This document shows positions 1 to 9,449 of a stretch of 38,548 bases of DNA, one piece after another (positions within the stretch are counted from its first letter, which is position 1; every line of letters starts with the position of its first letter). The translations under genes were made by a program, and so were the position numbers. Source of the DNA: Halieaceae bacterium (GTDB taxonomy: Bacteria; Pseudomonadota; Gammaproteobacteria; Pseudomonadales; Halieaceae); assembly GCA_902518075.1 (NCBI GenBank), contig CABYEX010000013.1, positions 1 to 38,548 on the forward strand. Direction: 5' to 3'. The notes beneath the pieces are model-generated. The model was not told where the DNA came from, made no database searches, and saw nothing but the letters and a program-made list of their open reading frames with translations.

Positions 1-39
1 CGAGTAGTGCAGGTGGGTGACCTGATGTGGATCCGCCAT
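1..39 (-). CDS. Start of a gene cut by the left edge
   Basis: Only 13 codons are visible, reading MADPHQVTHLHYS from an ATG at 39. The start lies two bases after the stop of the SPOR-domain gene, so it is probably the next gene of the same argS-led operon. In Pseudomonas-type genomes the gene after the SPOR gene is usually hslV, but these residues do not look like the HslV N-terminus. A DUF971-type protein is possible. The function cannot be assigned from so few residues. Confidence 0.45.
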   Translation of the reverse strand, partial: MADPHQVTHLHYS

Positions 40-41
40 GC

Positions 42-605
42 TCAGGGTGACTCGCGTTTGAGCAACAGGGTGTCCATATCAGCCTGTGCCGTGAGAGACC
101 GAGCACGCGCCATCTCGGAGCGGCTCTTGAAAGGACCGAGATAGACCCGGTACCACCGTCCGTTGTCACCGTCCCCCTGCTCCACCGTCGCTTCAAGGCC
201 CAGCAATGCGAGCTCGCCGCGGCGGCGATCTGCATCGGCCTGCAGGCGGAACGATCCGACCTGCAATAAATACTGTTCGTTGCTCCTGTTACCCGACTCT
301 AGATCTGCGGGTTCTATACCGGGATTCAGGTCGAGCTCCTGATTTGGCAGCACCGTATAGAAATCAAATCGCGGGCCAACCGTGACCTCCAGTGCCGGCA
401 GTGCCGCAGGCGGTGTGTCGGCAATCGTCTCATCCGCCTCCAGCGCATTGAAGAGCCCCAGACAGCCGAGCCCCCCGGCGACACACCCAACAACAAAACC
501 CTGCAGGTGCGCGCGGTTCACGGTGTGTGGGGCGCTGCTAGCCTGATCACTAGTCTTGCGAGTGGCGGACGCTTTACGCGCGGGCTTGGCGGGGCTCCCT
601 GCCAT
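42..605 (-). CDS. SPOR-domain cell-envelope protein
   Basis: A 187-residue inner-membrane protein. It has a basic cytoplasmic N-terminus (Lys/Arg-rich, residues 1-35), one membrane helix at about residues 36-53 and a Pro/Glu-rich linker. A C-terminal SPOR domain follows at about 110-185; YLLQVGSF, GRWYRVYLGPF and the alternating pattern between them are typical. SPOR domains bind denuded-glycan peptidoglycan at division sites, so this is an FtsN/DedD-like protein; the exact paralogue is unclear. The chosen ATG at 605 overlaps the argS stop by one base (TGATG), which implies translational coupling; a GTG one codon upstream is the alternative. The argS-SPOR gene pair is a known arrangement in gammaproteobacteria. 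Confidence 0.85.
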   Translation of the reverse strand: MAGSPAKPARKASATRKTSDQASSAPHTVNRAHLQGFVVGCVAGGLGCLGLFNALEADETIADTPPAALPALEVTVGPRFDFYTVLPNQELDLNPGIEPADLESGNRSNEQYLLQVGSFRLQADADRRRGELALLGLEATVEQGDGDNGRWYRVYLGPFKSRSEMARARSLTAQADMDTLLLKRESP

Positions 606-2290
606 CACATCGCGTCCGGCGCAGACACACCGAGTAATTCGAGACCGCTGGCGATCACCTGTTGCGTCGCTGCCACTAAGGCCAATCTGGCTGTCATGGT
701 TTCGGGGGACCCTTCAAGTACTTTGTGCGCGTTGTAGAAACTGTGGAAGTCGGCGGCGAGATCGCGCAGATAGTTTGCGACATCGTGGGGCTCCAGGCGC
801 TCGGCCGCTGTGGCCACGACCTCGGGGAAGCGCCCTAGCGTGACGGCCAGTGCCAGTGTTTCAGCCTCGCGAAGGCAACTGAGGTGTTCCAAACCGTTAC
901 TCCCCTCGAGGCTAGGGTTCGCCTCCTGCGCCTTGCGCAGCACACTGGCGCATCGCGCATGGGCGTATTGAATGTAGTAGACGGGGTTCTCGTTACTGCG
1001 GGCCAGCGCCAGATCCACATCGAAGGTGAGTTGTGAAGTGGGGGCTCGTGCGACCAGAAAATACCGGGTGGCGTCGCAGCCGACCCAGTCGATCAAGTCG
1101 CGCAGTGTGACATAGCTACCGGCGCGCTTGGAGAGTTTCACCTCGGCGCCCTCGCGCATGACGGTCACCATTTGATGGAGCACATACTCCGGCCAGCCCT
1201 CGGGTATGCCCACGTCTAGGCCTTGTAGCCCGGCCCTGACGCGGGTGATGGTGCTATGGTGATCGGCGCCTTGTTCGTTGATCACGCGCTCATAGCCGCG
1301 TTGCCATTTATTGTGGTGATAGGCGACATCGGGGACGAAGTAGGTATAGCCGCCCTCACTTTTGCGCATCACGCGATCCTTATCATCGCCAAAATCAGTG
1401 GTGCGCAACCACAGCGCATCCTGCTCTTCATAGGTATGGCCAGCACGCTGCAAGGCCTCTACGGTCTCCTCGACGGCACCGCTTTCATAGAGTGATGATT
1501 CAAGAAAATACTCATCGAAGATCACCTGAAAGGCTTTCAGGTCCTGGTCCTGCTCGCGCCGCAGGCACGCCACTGCAAAATCCCGGATGGCGTCCAGATC
1601 CTCCGGATCGCGGCCGCCTGTGATTTCCCGGTCAGCGGCCTGCACCGTTTCGCCCGAGAGGTATGCGCCGGCCACATTTTCAATGTAGCTACCCTGATAG
1701 CCATCAGCAGGCCAGTCGGGGTGATCGGGGTCTTTACCCAGCGCGCGGGCCTGCACCGACAGCGCCAGATTATTGATCTGCTGGCCGGCATCGTTGTAGT
1801 AGAACTCGCGTTGTACGGACCAGCCCGTGGCTTCCAGCAATCGGCCCAGCGAGTCGCCAATGGCTGCGCCTCGCCCGTGGCCCACGTGGAGGGGGCCTGT
1901 TGGATTGGCGGACACAAATTCCACCTGCACCCGCCGCCCGCCACCGGCATCAGTCTGCCCGTATGCCGCGCCGCTCTCGAGAATGGTGCGCACGACCTCG
2001 GTATGGTGGCCGGGGTTGATAAAAAAATTGATAAAGCCGGGGCCCGCAATGTCGCAGCGATCAACCAATGCGTTGGCAGGCAACGCTGCGATCAGCTGGG
2101 GGGCGAGCTCTCGAGGTGCCATGCCCGCGCGCTTGGCCAGCACCATGGCGATGTTGCAAGACATATCGCCGTGGCTCGGATCTTTCGGGCGATCGATCTG
2201 GGGTGCCGACTCCGGCACTTCAGCCAGCACACCGTCTGATACAAGTTGTTCCAGCGCCTCGCTGATGAGCGCAGCCAGTTCGGGTTTCAT
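605..2290 (-). CDS. argS: Arginyl-tRNA synthetase
   Basis: Class I aminoacyl-tRNA synthetase charging tRNA-Arg in the cytoplasm; 561 residues, normal for the family. The N-terminal Add-1 region (1-110) is followed by the catalytic Rossmann fold, with the HIGH signature as HVGHGR at about 135-140. The class-typical lysine loop reads KLSKRAG, and the C-terminal DALR anticodon-binding domain ends in [13 protein letters not shown] chose the ATG at 2290 because an AGG Shine-Dalgarno sits six bases upstream; an in-frame ATG two codons earlier (2296) lacks a usable spacing. It is followed with a one-base overlap by the SPOR gene and lies about 90 bases after priA on the same strand. A perfect 8-base inverted repeat occupies the leader (2309-2332). 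Confidence 0.97.
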   Translation of the reverse strand: MKPELAALISEALEQLVSDGVLAEVPESAPQIDRPKDPSHGDMSCNIAMVLAKRAGMAPRELAPQLIAALPANALVDRCDIAGPGFINFFINPGHHTEVVRTILESGAAYGQTDAGGGRRVQVEFVSANPTGPLHVGHGRGAAIGDSLGRLLEATGWSVQREFYYNDAGQQINNLALSVQARALGKDPDHPDWPADGYQGSYIENVAGAYLSGETVQAADREITGGRDPEDLDAIRDFAVACLRREQDQDLKAFQVIFDEYFLESSLYESGAVEETVEALQRAGHTYEEQDALWLRTTDFGDDKDRVMRKSEGGYTYFVPDVAYHHNKWQRGYERVINEQGADHHSTITRVRAGLQGLDVGIPEGWPEYVLHQMVTVMREGAEVKLSKRAGSYVTLRDLIDWVGCDATRYFLVARAPTSQLTFDVDLALARSNENPVYYIQYAHARCASVLRKAQEANPSLEGSNGLEHLSCLREAETLALAVTLGRFPEVVATAAERLEPHDVANYLRDLAADFHSFYNAHKVLEGSPETMTARLALVAATQQVIASGLELLGVSAPDAM

Positions 2291-2308
2291 GATCATCCTG
2301 TCAGGCAG

Positions 2309-2332
2309 GTCTGTGTAGCGAACAACACAGAC
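2309..2332. repeat. Perfect 8-bp inverted repeat in the argS leader
   Basis: The arms are GTCTGTGT (2309-2316) and ACACAGAC (2325-2332) around an eight-base loop. The element lies between the priA stop and the argS ribosome-binding site. There is no T-run on either strand, so it is not a standard intrinsic terminator. It may be a leader hairpin acting on argS expression or a protein-binding palindrome. Confidence 0.45.
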
Positions 2333-2380
2333 TGAGTGGCTATTATTACCAACCGGCGGGTATCACTCCAGCGGGTAAAA

Positions 2381-4588
2381 TCACAAGCTTTCGTAGGGAT
2401 CGATGTCCACCGACCAGCTTAGACGTGGAGAGTGTCGGGCAGCCTCCGCCGAGGCAATCAAATCCGCCATGATCTTTGCCAGCATTGGGCGATTCTTTGC
2501 TGAGACGACCAATTGTGAGCGATAGCGATTCTTTCGTCTTGCCATCGCCGCGGACAGTGGGCCGATAATCTGTGCGCCTCGGGGCGCGGTGATACCGTTT
2601 CTGATCTGGGAGAGGAAGCCGAGCCCCTCCTGTCGATCCTGGCTGTCGCAGCGAATGACGCCAAGCGCCCCATAGGGCGGCAGGCCTGCCTGCCTCCGCT
2701 GATTGAGCAGGGCGGGTAGTGCGATGTGATAAGGCTTGTCGAGATGCTGCATGAGCGGGTGATCGGGATGTCTTGTTTGAATCAGCACCTCACCCGGGGT
2801 CCCGTCTCGCCCGGCACGGCCTCCCACCTGCGTCAATAACTGTAATAGTCGCTCTTCACCCCGAAAATCAGGGCTGAACAGCAGGGCGTCAGCGTCGACG
2901 ACCGCCACTAGTGTCACGTAGGGGAAATGATGGCCCTTACTCAACATCTGCGTGCCGATCATCAGTACCGGGTTTCCACTCGCCAGTTGTTCAATCAGGT
3001 CAGGCATCGACTGGCGGCCGGTCATGGTGTCGCTGTCGACACGAATCACCGGGAAATCAGCAAAGCGCTCGGCGAGAAACGTCTCGGTTTGTTGGGTGCC
3101 GATGCCGGTGCCGACCAATCGACGGCTATGGCATCGGGGGCACTGGCGGGGTAGTGCTGAGCGCCGACCGCAGTGATGGCAGTGCAGTCCCGGTGGTGTC
3201 TTGTGCAGCGTCATGCGCGCATCGCAGTCCGCGCAGTCACTGCTCCAGCCACAATCATGACAGAGCAAGGCATTGGCGAAACCGCGGCGGTTGAGAAATA
3301 CCAGCACTTGATGACGCTGGTTCAGCGCCGCTTCGATTTTGGCCAGCAGCTCTGGCGACAGGCCCGCACACAGCTCTAGCCCGGAGATATCAATCTGCCG
3401 CAGCGCGGGTAGTTTTCCAGCACCCGCCCTATGCGTCAACGAATGGCGCTGGAAACGCTCCAGTTCGGCGTTGTGCCAGCTTTCTAGGCTGGGCGTGGCG
3501 CTGCCGAGCACGACCGGGCACTGTTCCAGCTGCGCGCGCTTAATCGCTACATCGCGTGCCGAGTATCTGAAGCCATCCTGCTGCACATACGCCGCGTCAT
3601 GTTCCTCGTCGACAATGATCAAGCCGGGCTCCAGTAAAGGGACAAAAACCGAGGAACGGGTGCCGAGAATGACCGCGGCGTGACCTCTGCGAGCAGCCGC
3701 CCAGGCGCGGTCTCGCTCTGCATCACCCATCGCCGAGTGCAGTGCGATCACCGGTGCCTCGAACCGCTCCTTGAATCTCGCTAGCGTTTGTGGCGTGAGT
3801 GCGATCTCGGGCAGTAGCACCAGCGCCTGCCGGTCCCGGTTGAGACAGTCGGCAACACTCTGCAGGTAGACCTCTGTCTTGCCGCTACCCGTTACCCCGT
3901 AAAGCAAATGCACCGAAAAGACCCCCGCCGCGGCCACGATCTGATCGATCGCGGCCTGCTGCTCTGCATTGGCGGGCAGTGGTGGAGATCGGGTTTGCCA
4001 GGCTGGCTCAGTGGCGAGCTCACAGTTCTCGATCAGCGCGTTGACCTTGAGCGCCCTAATCACAGCAGGGCCGAAACCTTCGGCTTTGAGTTCGGCTAGA
4101 GGCAAAGGGCCCGGCCTCAGTCGGGAGATCAGCGCCGCCTGTTTGCGTGCACGATGAGGGGCTCCATCCGGCAGGTCCTGGCCCCGAGCGGTCAGTCTGA
4201 TCACTGTTTCGGTCAGTGCGCGTTCGGGTTGGCCGCGACGCTCGCGCGGGGAAAGGCCCAAAGGCAATACCTCGCCCGGAGGATGCTGATAGTAGTTGGC
4301 GGCCCAGGAAAGCAATGCTCGCTGGGTCTCAGTATAGAGCGGCTGCTCGTCAAGTAGCGCCGTTGCCGCCTTAAGCTTCCTCGGTTCTACCGAAGATCGT
4401 GATGCGATCGAGAGGATCACGGCGGTGACACTCCGTTTGCCGAAAGGGACGGTGACTCGTGCGCCGGGCTTGGCGCCACCGTGGCCGCCTTCGACGGGGA
4501 GATAGTCAAAAGCCTGTCGCAAGGGGGAAGGGACCGCGCAGCGCCAGATCGCAGGTTCGACGGGGGTTTTCGCGGTTTTTTGGCTCAA
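2381..4588 (-). CDS. priA: Primosomal replication-restart helicase PriA
   Basis: A 735-residue 3'-5' DNA helicase that loads the replisome at stalled forks and D-loops. The N-terminal DNA-binding domain (VPSPLRQAFDYL at about 19-30) precedes the helicase core. Walker A GVTGSGKT is at 231-238 and the DEEHD box is near 325. A zinc-binding module with eight cysteines (CHDCG, CADC, CHHCG, CPRC) follows at about 440-485, then the second helicase half with the GGRAGRD motif. The start is a TTG at 4588: an in-frame TAG lies about 40 bases upstream, no ATG or GTG falls between, and the conserved N-terminus needs this start. It is divergent from rpmE2, as in many gammaproteobacteria. Confidence 0.97.
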   Translation of the reverse strand: MSQKTAKTPVEPAIWRCAVPSPLRQAFDYLPVEGGHGGAKPGARVTVPFGKRSVTAVILSIASRSSVEPRKLKAATALLDEQPLYTETQRALLSWAANYYQHPPGEVLPLGLSPRERRGQPERALTETVIRLTARGQDLPDGAPHRARKQAALISRLRPGPLPLAELKAEGFGPAVIRALKVNALIENCELATEPAWQTRSPPLPANAEQQAAIDQIVAAAGVFSVHLLYGVTGSGKTEVYLQSVADCLNRDRQALVLLPEIALTPQTLARFKERFEAPVIALHSAMGDAERDRAWAAARRGHAAVILGTRSSVFVPLLEPGLIIVDEEHDAAYVQQDGFRYSARDVAIKRAQLEQCPVVLGSATPSLESWHNAELERFQRHSLTHRAGAGKLPALRQIDISGLELCAGLSPELLAKIEAALNQRHQVLVFLNRRGFANALLCHDCGWSSDCADCDARMTLHKTPPGLHCHHCGRRSALPRQCPRCHSRRLVGTGIGTQQTETFLAERFADFPVIRVDSDTMTGRQSMPDLIEQLASGNPVLMIGTQMLSKGHHFPYVTLVAVVDADALLFSPDFRGEERLLQLLTQVGGRAGRDGTPGEVLIQTRHPDHPLMQHLDKPYHIALPALLNQRRQAGLPPYGALGVIRCDSQDRQEGLGFLSQIRNGITAPRGAQIIGPLSAAMARRKNRYRSQLVVSAKNRPMLAKIMADLIASAEAARHSPRLSWSVDIDPYESL

Positions 4589-4653
4589 GGTCTGCTCGGC
4601 GCGCTGGCTGACGTGTCCAGTGTACTAAAGCCTGGGAGCGGGCGTATTCCGTG

Positions 4654-4681
4654 TTGCTATCGGAGCGGGCTTTGGTATGAT
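4654..4681 (+). promoter_or_regulatory. Sigma70-type promoter for rpmE2
   Basis: TTGCTA (4654-4659) and TATGAT (4676-4681) are separated by 16 bases, about 40 bases before the rpmE2 start. The match to the sigma70 consensus is good. No clear Zur-type palindrome was seen around it. Confidence 0.5.
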
Positions 4682-4722
4682 CCGCGCTCTTTTTCTCATG
4701 ACAGATGCTGACGGAGGTTGGC

Positions 4723-4977
4723 ATGAAACCAGACATTCACCCCGAGTATCGAGACGTCCTTTTCCACGACACCTCATCGGACACCTACTTTGTTGTGGGC
4801 TCAACTGTGCAGACCAGTGAAACGAAGGAGCACGAAGGGCAAACCTACCCCTACATGATTCTGGATATTTCCAGCGCTTCCCACCCTTTTTATACAGGAA
4901 AGCAGAAGGTGGCGCAGAGCGATGGTCGTGTGGCAAGATTCAATAAGCGCTTTGGGGACCGAAGCCTAAAGAATTAA
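4723..4977 (+). CDS. rpmE2: Ribosomal protein bL31, type B (zinc-free)
   Basis: An 84-residue large-subunit ribosomal protein. It starts [16 protein letters not shown] and carries the bL31 HPFYTGKQK motif and a basic C-terminus, close to the family's usual length. It contains no cysteine, so it is the zinc-independent paralogue (YkgM/RpmE2 type), not the CxxC zinc form. The start at 4723 has a GGAGG Shine-Dalgarno a few bases upstream; the six codons before it in the same frame are not needed. In many bacteria the C-minus paralogue is Zur-regulated, but here an ordinary promoter and a strong terminator flank a monocistronic gene, suggesting it could be the only or main L31. Confidence 0.95.
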   Translation: MKPDIHPEYRDVLFHDTSSDTYFVVGSTVQTSETKEHEGQTYPYMILDISSASHPFYTGKQKVAQSDGRVARFNKRFGDRSLKN

Positions 4978-4993
4978 GCGATAATTACGAAAT

Positions 4994-5018
4994 CTCCGGC
5001 TTATGCCGGAGTTTTTTT
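4994..5018 (+). terminator. Intrinsic terminator after rpmE2
   Basis: A seven-base-pair GC-rich stem CTCCGGC/GCCGGAG with a four-base loop TTAT is followed by seven T residues (5012-5018). It ends the rpmE2 transcript just before the convergent mrcA stop. Confidence 0.93.
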
Positions 5019-5021
5019 GTC

Positions 5022-7430
5022 TCAAAAAATCTGTTCCAGGTTTTTCGCATCAATAGAGCCACCTGAGTCTGTGTCCCAGTCCGGGAGAGATTCCTCGAGA
5101 AAGTACTCCATCACACTGCCCTCGGGTTGTCCCCTTACCCGCATGCCGGACTCCCGGTCGACGCGAAGCCGGACTATGCCGGGCGGCATGGGCGGGGGCG
5201 GTTGCGCAGGAGGCAGTGCCTCGCGCACGTAGTCGATCCAGATGGGTAGTGCTGCGGTGCCACCAAACTCGCGACGCCCCAGAGGCCCGTAATCGTCAAA
5301 GCCCACCCAGGCCGTTGTAATCAGGTCGCGATTGAAACCCGAGAACCACGCGTCCCGCGGGCCATTGGTGGTGCCAGTCTTGCCGGAGATGTCCTGCCGG
5401 TCGAGCACCCGCGCGCGACGGCCTGTACCGCGCTGGATGGCATCGTTGAGAAAAGAGGAAATGATGAAGGCGACCCGGGGGTCCATGACCCGGTCGGCAG
5501 CGCGCACCTCGGGCACTGCCGTGCCTAATATATCTTCCATCCGCATTTCCTCGGGCTCGTTGCCCTCGGCATAGGCGCACTCGGCACACGCCACCAGTGG
5601 ATCGGCAGCGTAAACGATCTCACCTTTTGCGTTTTCAATGCGCTCAATCAGCCAGGGCTCCACCCTGAAGCCCTCATTGGCCAAGATGGCGTAGCCTGTC
5701 GCGATCTCGAGCGGGGTATAAGTATGCGTGCCGAGGGCGAGGGTCAGATTGGCCTGTATGTCCTCGGTATCAAACCCCAGGCCTTCTACGTAGCGTATGA
5801 AGCGCCGCACGCCGATGCGTTGCAGCACCCTGATCGAGACAAGATTGCGCGAGAAGGTCAGCGCCTCGCGAAGCCGTGTCGGCCCATAAAATTTCCCGCT
5901 GTCGTTTTCTGGCCGCCAGATTTCCGCAGCAGAAAGGTTGTCGAGTACCACCGGCGCATCGTTAATGACCGTGGAGGGCGTAACGCCTGCTTCCAATGCG
6001 CTGGCATACAGAAACGGTTTGAAGTTTGAGCCCGGCTGGCGTTTTGCCTGAGTCGCACGGTTAAATTTGGACAACTCGAAGCCCATGCCGCCGACCAGAG
6101 CCCGGATGGCGCCATGCTTGGGGTCTAGCGATACAAGCGCGGATTGCGCCTTGGGGACCTGCGTGAGCCGCCATCCCTCATCCGTCTCGCGGACGCGAAT
6201 CAGATCACCCGGGGCCAGCAGTGCTGTTGGCGTTTTCTCGGGCGCCGCAGTTTGGTTTACCGATCGATACTGTCGCACTTTCTCAAGGTCTCCCTCCCAT
6301 GACAGGGCGATAGCATCGCCTGACTTGAGCAGCACCGATGCTGCCTCGTCCCCAATCGCAGTGACGATGCCGGGTGGCAGCTCAGCGATGGTTGGCATGT
6401 TGCGCAGCGCTTCTTGCCAGCGCCCGAGGGTTTCCTCAGGTGACTCACCCTCGCGGGGTGCAAGGCGTCGCTCCGGCCCACGCCAGCCGTGCCGCCAGTC
6501 GTAGGTTCTCAGTCCGCTGAGCAGCGCATCGTGGGCGGCTTGCTGTAGTTCGGCCTCAACCGTGGTGTAGACCACATAGCCGTCGTTATAGGCGGCATTG
6601 CCGAAGCGCTCGACCATTTCACGACGGACCATCTCGGCGATGTAATCGGCGTCGACTTCAACAACTTGCCCATAAAAAGAGGCGGTGACGGGAGTATTTG
6701 TTGCGGCAAGCTGTTCAGTCTCATTGATCATGCCGAGATTCGCCATGCGACCCAAAATCCAGTCCCGGCGGATCTTGCCTTTTTCAGGGTTGCTCAACGG
6801 GTTGTTGCGCGATGGCGCTTTCGGCACACCCGCAAGCATCGCGTGCTGTGCGAGCGTGAGCTCCGCGAGGGGTTTCCCGTAGTAGGTCTCGGCCGCGGCC
6901 TCAAATCCATAGGCGCGATGACCGAGGAAGACCCGGTTGACGTACAGCTCAAAAATTTCCTCTTTGCTGAGTCGGGCCTCAATCTGAAATGCCAACAGGA
7001 TTTCGGTGAACTTCCTGAGGAAGGTCTGATCCAGCGTCAGAAAATAGTTCCTGGCTACCTGCATTGTCAGCGTGGAGCCACCACTGCCTTTTTTGCCGGT
7101 GAGTAATAACTCCCATACCGCCCTTATCAGGCTTAGCGGTTCGATACCACCGTGCTTGAAAAAGCCGTCGTCCTCTGCAGCCAAGAGTGCATCGATGAAG
7201 CTTTGCGGGATCTGTTCGAATTGCAGCGGCTTGCGCTTTTGTTCCCCGAACTGCCCGATCAGTGCGCCATCGCGGCTGAGCACACGCATGGGGGTGCGCA
7301 AGGTGATGTTGCGGAGCGCACTTTCCTCTGGGAGGTTTGGGCTGAGATAGAGGTAAAGCCCTGCCAGCCACCAGATTGCCGCACAGGCTATCAGCGCGCT
7401 ACATCGCATCACTTTCTTGGCTTTTGGCAC
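5022..7430 (-). CDS. mrcA: Penicillin-binding protein 1A (class A bifunctional)
   Basis: An 802-residue peptidoglycan glycosyltransferase/DD-transpeptidase in the periplasm, anchored by one helix (about 9-30). The GT51 domain shows the catalytic Glu86 in AAEDDGFF and the GSTLTMQ motif. An OB-like insertion follows. The transpeptidase has the acyl-ester serine in GSNFK (Ser468, Lys471), SRN as the SxN motif, and KTGT beginning at Lys684. The proposed start is GTG at 7430 with GGAGAG seven bases upstream; an ATG seven codons in is the alternative. In Pseudomonas-type genomes this gene is divergent from pilMNOPQ-aroKB; here aroK follows directly across a 297-base gap with no pil genes. Confidence 0.96.
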   Translation of the reverse strand: MPKAKKVMRCSALIACAAIWWLAGLYLYLSPNLPEESALRNITLRTPMRVLSRDGALIGQFGEQKRKPLQFEQIPQSFIDALLAAEDDGFFKHGGIEPLSLIRAVWELLLTGKKGSGGSTLTMQVARNYFLTLDQTFLRKFTEILLAFQIEARLSKEEIFELYVNRVFLGHRAYGFEAAAETYYGKPLAELTLAQHAMLAGVPKAPSRNNPLSNPEKGKIRRDWILGRMANLGMINETEQLAATNTPVTASFYGQVVEVDADYIAEMVRREMVERFGNAAYNDGYVVYTTVEAELQQAAHDALLSGLRTYDWRHGWRGPERRLAPREGESPEETLGRWQEALRNMPTIAELPPGIVTAIGDEAASVLLKSGDAIALSWEGDLEKVRQYRSVNQTAAPEKTPTALLAPGDLIRVRETDEGWRLTQVPKAQSALVSLDPKHGAIRALVGGMGFELSKFNRATQAKRQPGSNFKPFLYASALEAGVTPSTVINDAPVVLDNLSAAEIWRPENDSGKFYGPTRLREALTFSRNLVSIRVLQRIGVRRFIRYVEGLGFDTEDIQANLTLALGTHTYTPLEIATGYAILANEGFRVEPWLIERIENAKGEIVYAADPLVACAECAYAEGNEPEEMRMEDILGTAVPEVRAADRVMDPRVAFIISSFLNDAIQRGTGRRARVLDRQDISGKTGTTNGPRDAWFSGFNRDLITTAWVGFDDYGPLGRREFGGTAALPIWIDYVREALPPAQPPPPMPPGIVRLRVDRESGMRVRGQPEGSVMEYFLEESLPDWDTDSGGSIDAKNLEQIF

Positions 7431-7727
7431 CCTTGGACTCTCCGGCGAATTGTCTTTGCGGTCGGGTCCATAGGATGTATTCGGCTAGTAGTTGACCCAT
7501 CCACATGACCTACCAACACAAAGATATCAGGGCTTTAACGGGGTTTTTACACAATAGCGCGCGGGAAGTGACCTTTTACCGACTTTGACATTCGAGAAGT
7601 GCGTCGCAGGCATTTACGCGCTCTTGTTAGCTTAGAGCTCGGGCAATACCCAGCAGAAAACCGAGACACTCATTTTTATTACGCCTAGAATCCTGTCTGA
7701 GTCGCTGGTGAATTGACGGGCGGGACA
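7431..7727. other. Divergent intergenic region mrcA/aroK
   Basis: A 297-base gap that must hold the promoters of both mrcA and the aroK operon. A TTGACA hexamer lies at 7585-7590 on the plus strand, but no convincing -10 sits 16-18 bases after it. I see no gene, no repeat and no remnant of pilM-pilQ. Confidence 0.5.
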
Positions 7728-8282
7728 ATGGCTGGTAACGCCGCGAATCTGCGGCTATTTATGATTGGGCCCATGGGCTCGGGCAAATCGACGGTTGGCA
7801 GGCATCTGGCGGATCTGCTGGAATGTCCCTTTATCGACTCCGATGCCGAGATCGAATCCCGGGCGGGTGCCGATATACCCTGGATCTTTGATGTAGAAGG
7901 CGAGGCGGGTTTTCGCCGCCGTGAGACCACGGTGCTGAAGGATCTTGTCGAGCATCCGGCAGCGGTTATCGCCACCGGCGGCGGTGCAATCCTGGCGGCG
8001 GAAAACCGTGAAATGATGGCGCGCGCAGGCGTGGTTGTTTTCCTCAACGTGTCTGTAGCGCAACAGCTGAAAAGGACTGGGTCCGGCGAGGGTCGACCGC
8101 TGCTTCAGCTTGGGGACCGCGAGGAGACCCTGAATCAGCTGATGGCGGAACGCGAGCCGCTTTACAGGGCGCTGGCAGATGTCATCATCTCGGCTGGCGG
8201 GGGTAACGCGCGCAACGTGGCTCGCCAGATTGAGGCGGTATTGCGTGAGCGCGGACTGATACCCCGCCACGATGGTGAATAA
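7728..8282 (+). CDS. aroK: Shikimate kinase
   Basis: Phosphorylates shikimate at the 3-hydroxyl with ATP, the fifth step of the common aromatic pathway; 184 residues, cytoplasmic. Walker A GPMGSGKST lies at 14-22, the shikimate-binding DSDAEIE near 38, the GGGA motif near 83 and the lid region GEGRPLL near 118. ATG 7728 was chosen because it gives the normal short N-terminus; a TTG five codons upstream (7713) is an alternative. The Shine-Dalgarno is weak (GGCGGG). It lies 21 bases before aroB, forming the usual aroKB pair. Confidence 0.95.
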   Translation: MAGNAANLRLFMIGPMGSGKSTVGRHLADLLECPFIDSDAEIESRAGADIPWIFDVEGEAGFRRRETTVLKDLVEHPAAVIATGGGAILAAENREMMARAGVVVFLNVSVAQQLKRTGSGEGRPLLQLGDREETLNQLMAEREPLYRALADVIISAGGGNARNVARQIEAVLRERGLIPRHDGE

Positions 8283-8303
8283 CTGACCCGGAATCCTGTT
8301 TCC

Positions 8304-9401
8304 ATGCCCGAGCTGCTGCACACACTTCATGTTGATCTCGTCTCGGTCACGGCGGACCGGAGCTACCCGATCCAGATTGGTCGCGGGCTGATCAAGGATG
8401 CGTCTATCTGGCGGCCTTTGGTCGAGGGCAGAGGTGTGATCCTGGTGACGGATGATCAGGTAGGCCCGCTTTACGGTGCAGCCGTTAAAGCAGCGCTCAC
8501 CGGCGTCGGTCAGTTAACGGAGGTGGTGTTGCCGGCGGGTGAGTCTCATAAAGATATGACGTCAATCCAGCGAATACTCGATGCGGCGCTCGCGGACAAG
8601 CATGAGCGAGGCAGTTTGTTTATCGCCCTCGGTGGCGGTGTGGTGGGTGACATGACCGGCTTCGCCGCGGCCTGTTTTTTGCGCGGCGTGGATTTCGTAC
8701 AGGTGCCGACGACGCTATTGGCTCAGGTGGATTCTTCCGTGGGTGGTAAGACGGGCGTGAATCACGCGATGGGTAAAAATCTCATCGGCGCCTTTCACCA
8801 ACCGCAGCAGGTGTTGATTGACCTCGACACCCTCGCCACCCTGCCCGCCAGAGACTATGCGGCAGGGCTGGCCGAGATCATCAAGTACGGTCTCATTCGC
8901 GATGCCGGGTTTTTTGCCTGGCTCATCGATAACGTCGAAGCGTTGAAGCGCCGGGAAGCGGCGGCGCTGGCTTTTGCGATCGAGCGCAGCTGCGCGATCA
9001 AGGCCGCCGTCGTGGTAGCCGATGAGCGCGAGGGTGGCGTGCGGGCGCACCTGAATTTTGGACACACTTTCGGTCACGCCATCGAGCGGATTCAGGGTTA
9101 TGGTGACTGGCTCCACGGTGAGGCGGTGGCCGCCGGTATGGTCCTGGCCAGTCGGCTTTCAGTGCTTCGGGGCGGGCTGGATGCAGAGGTGGTCGACCAA
9201 CTGACCGCGTTCAATGAGTCGGTAGGTTTACCGGTCGCGCCCCCGGCCGATGTCACCGCTCAGGCAATGTTGGAGGCCATGAGTAGTGACAAAAAAGTGA
9301 GTGGCGGAAAAGTTCGCTATATTGTCTTGTGTCGGCTGGGTGAGGCGGTAATGGCTGAAAACGTCACGGATGACGACGTTGCGCGCGTGATAGAGGCCTG
9401 A
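8304..9401 (+). CDS. aroB: 3-Dehydroquinate synthase
   Basis: A 365-residue NAD- and metal-dependent enzyme converting DAHP to 3-dehydroquinate, the second shikimate-pathway step. Visible signatures are the NAD loop GGGVVGDMTGF near 113, VPTTLLAQVDSSVGGKTGVN, and the metal ligands in NFGHTFGHAIE and LHGEAVAAGM. Length and ends match the family. It follows aroK in the same operon. In Pseudomonas-type genomes damX (a SPOR protein) follows, but here gltB does, with its own likely promoter in the 91-base gap. Confidence 0.97.
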   Translation: MPELLHTLHVDLVSVTADRSYPIQIGRGLIKDASIWRPLVEGRGVILVTDDQVGPLYGAAVKAALTGVGQLTEVVLPAGESHKDMTSIQRILDAALADKHERGSLFIALGGGVVGDMTGFAAACFLRGVDFVQVPTTLLAQVDSSVGGKTGVNHAMGKNLIGAFHQPQQVLIDLDTLATLPARDYAAGLAEIIKYGLIRDAGFFAWLIDNVEALKRREAAALAFAIERSCAIKAAVVVADEREGGVRAHLNFGHTFGHAIERIQGYGDWLHGEAVAAGMVLASRLSVLRGGLDAEVVDQLTAFNESVGLPVAPPADVTAQAMLEAMSSDKKVSGGKVRYIVLCRLGEAVMAENVTDDDVARVIEA

Positions 9402-9420
9402 TCGGCGAAGTTTGCGCCAA

Positions 9421-9449
9421 TTGAGCGCCCCTTTTCGGGGGTGTACACT
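9421..9449 (+). promoter_or_regulatory. Sigma70-type promoter for gltBD
   Basis: TTGAGC (9421-9426) and TACACT (9444-9449) are 17 bases apart, in the aroB-gltB gap. A CCCC/GGGG hairpin lies within the spacer. It fits a promoter for gltB-gltD. Confidence 0.45.
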
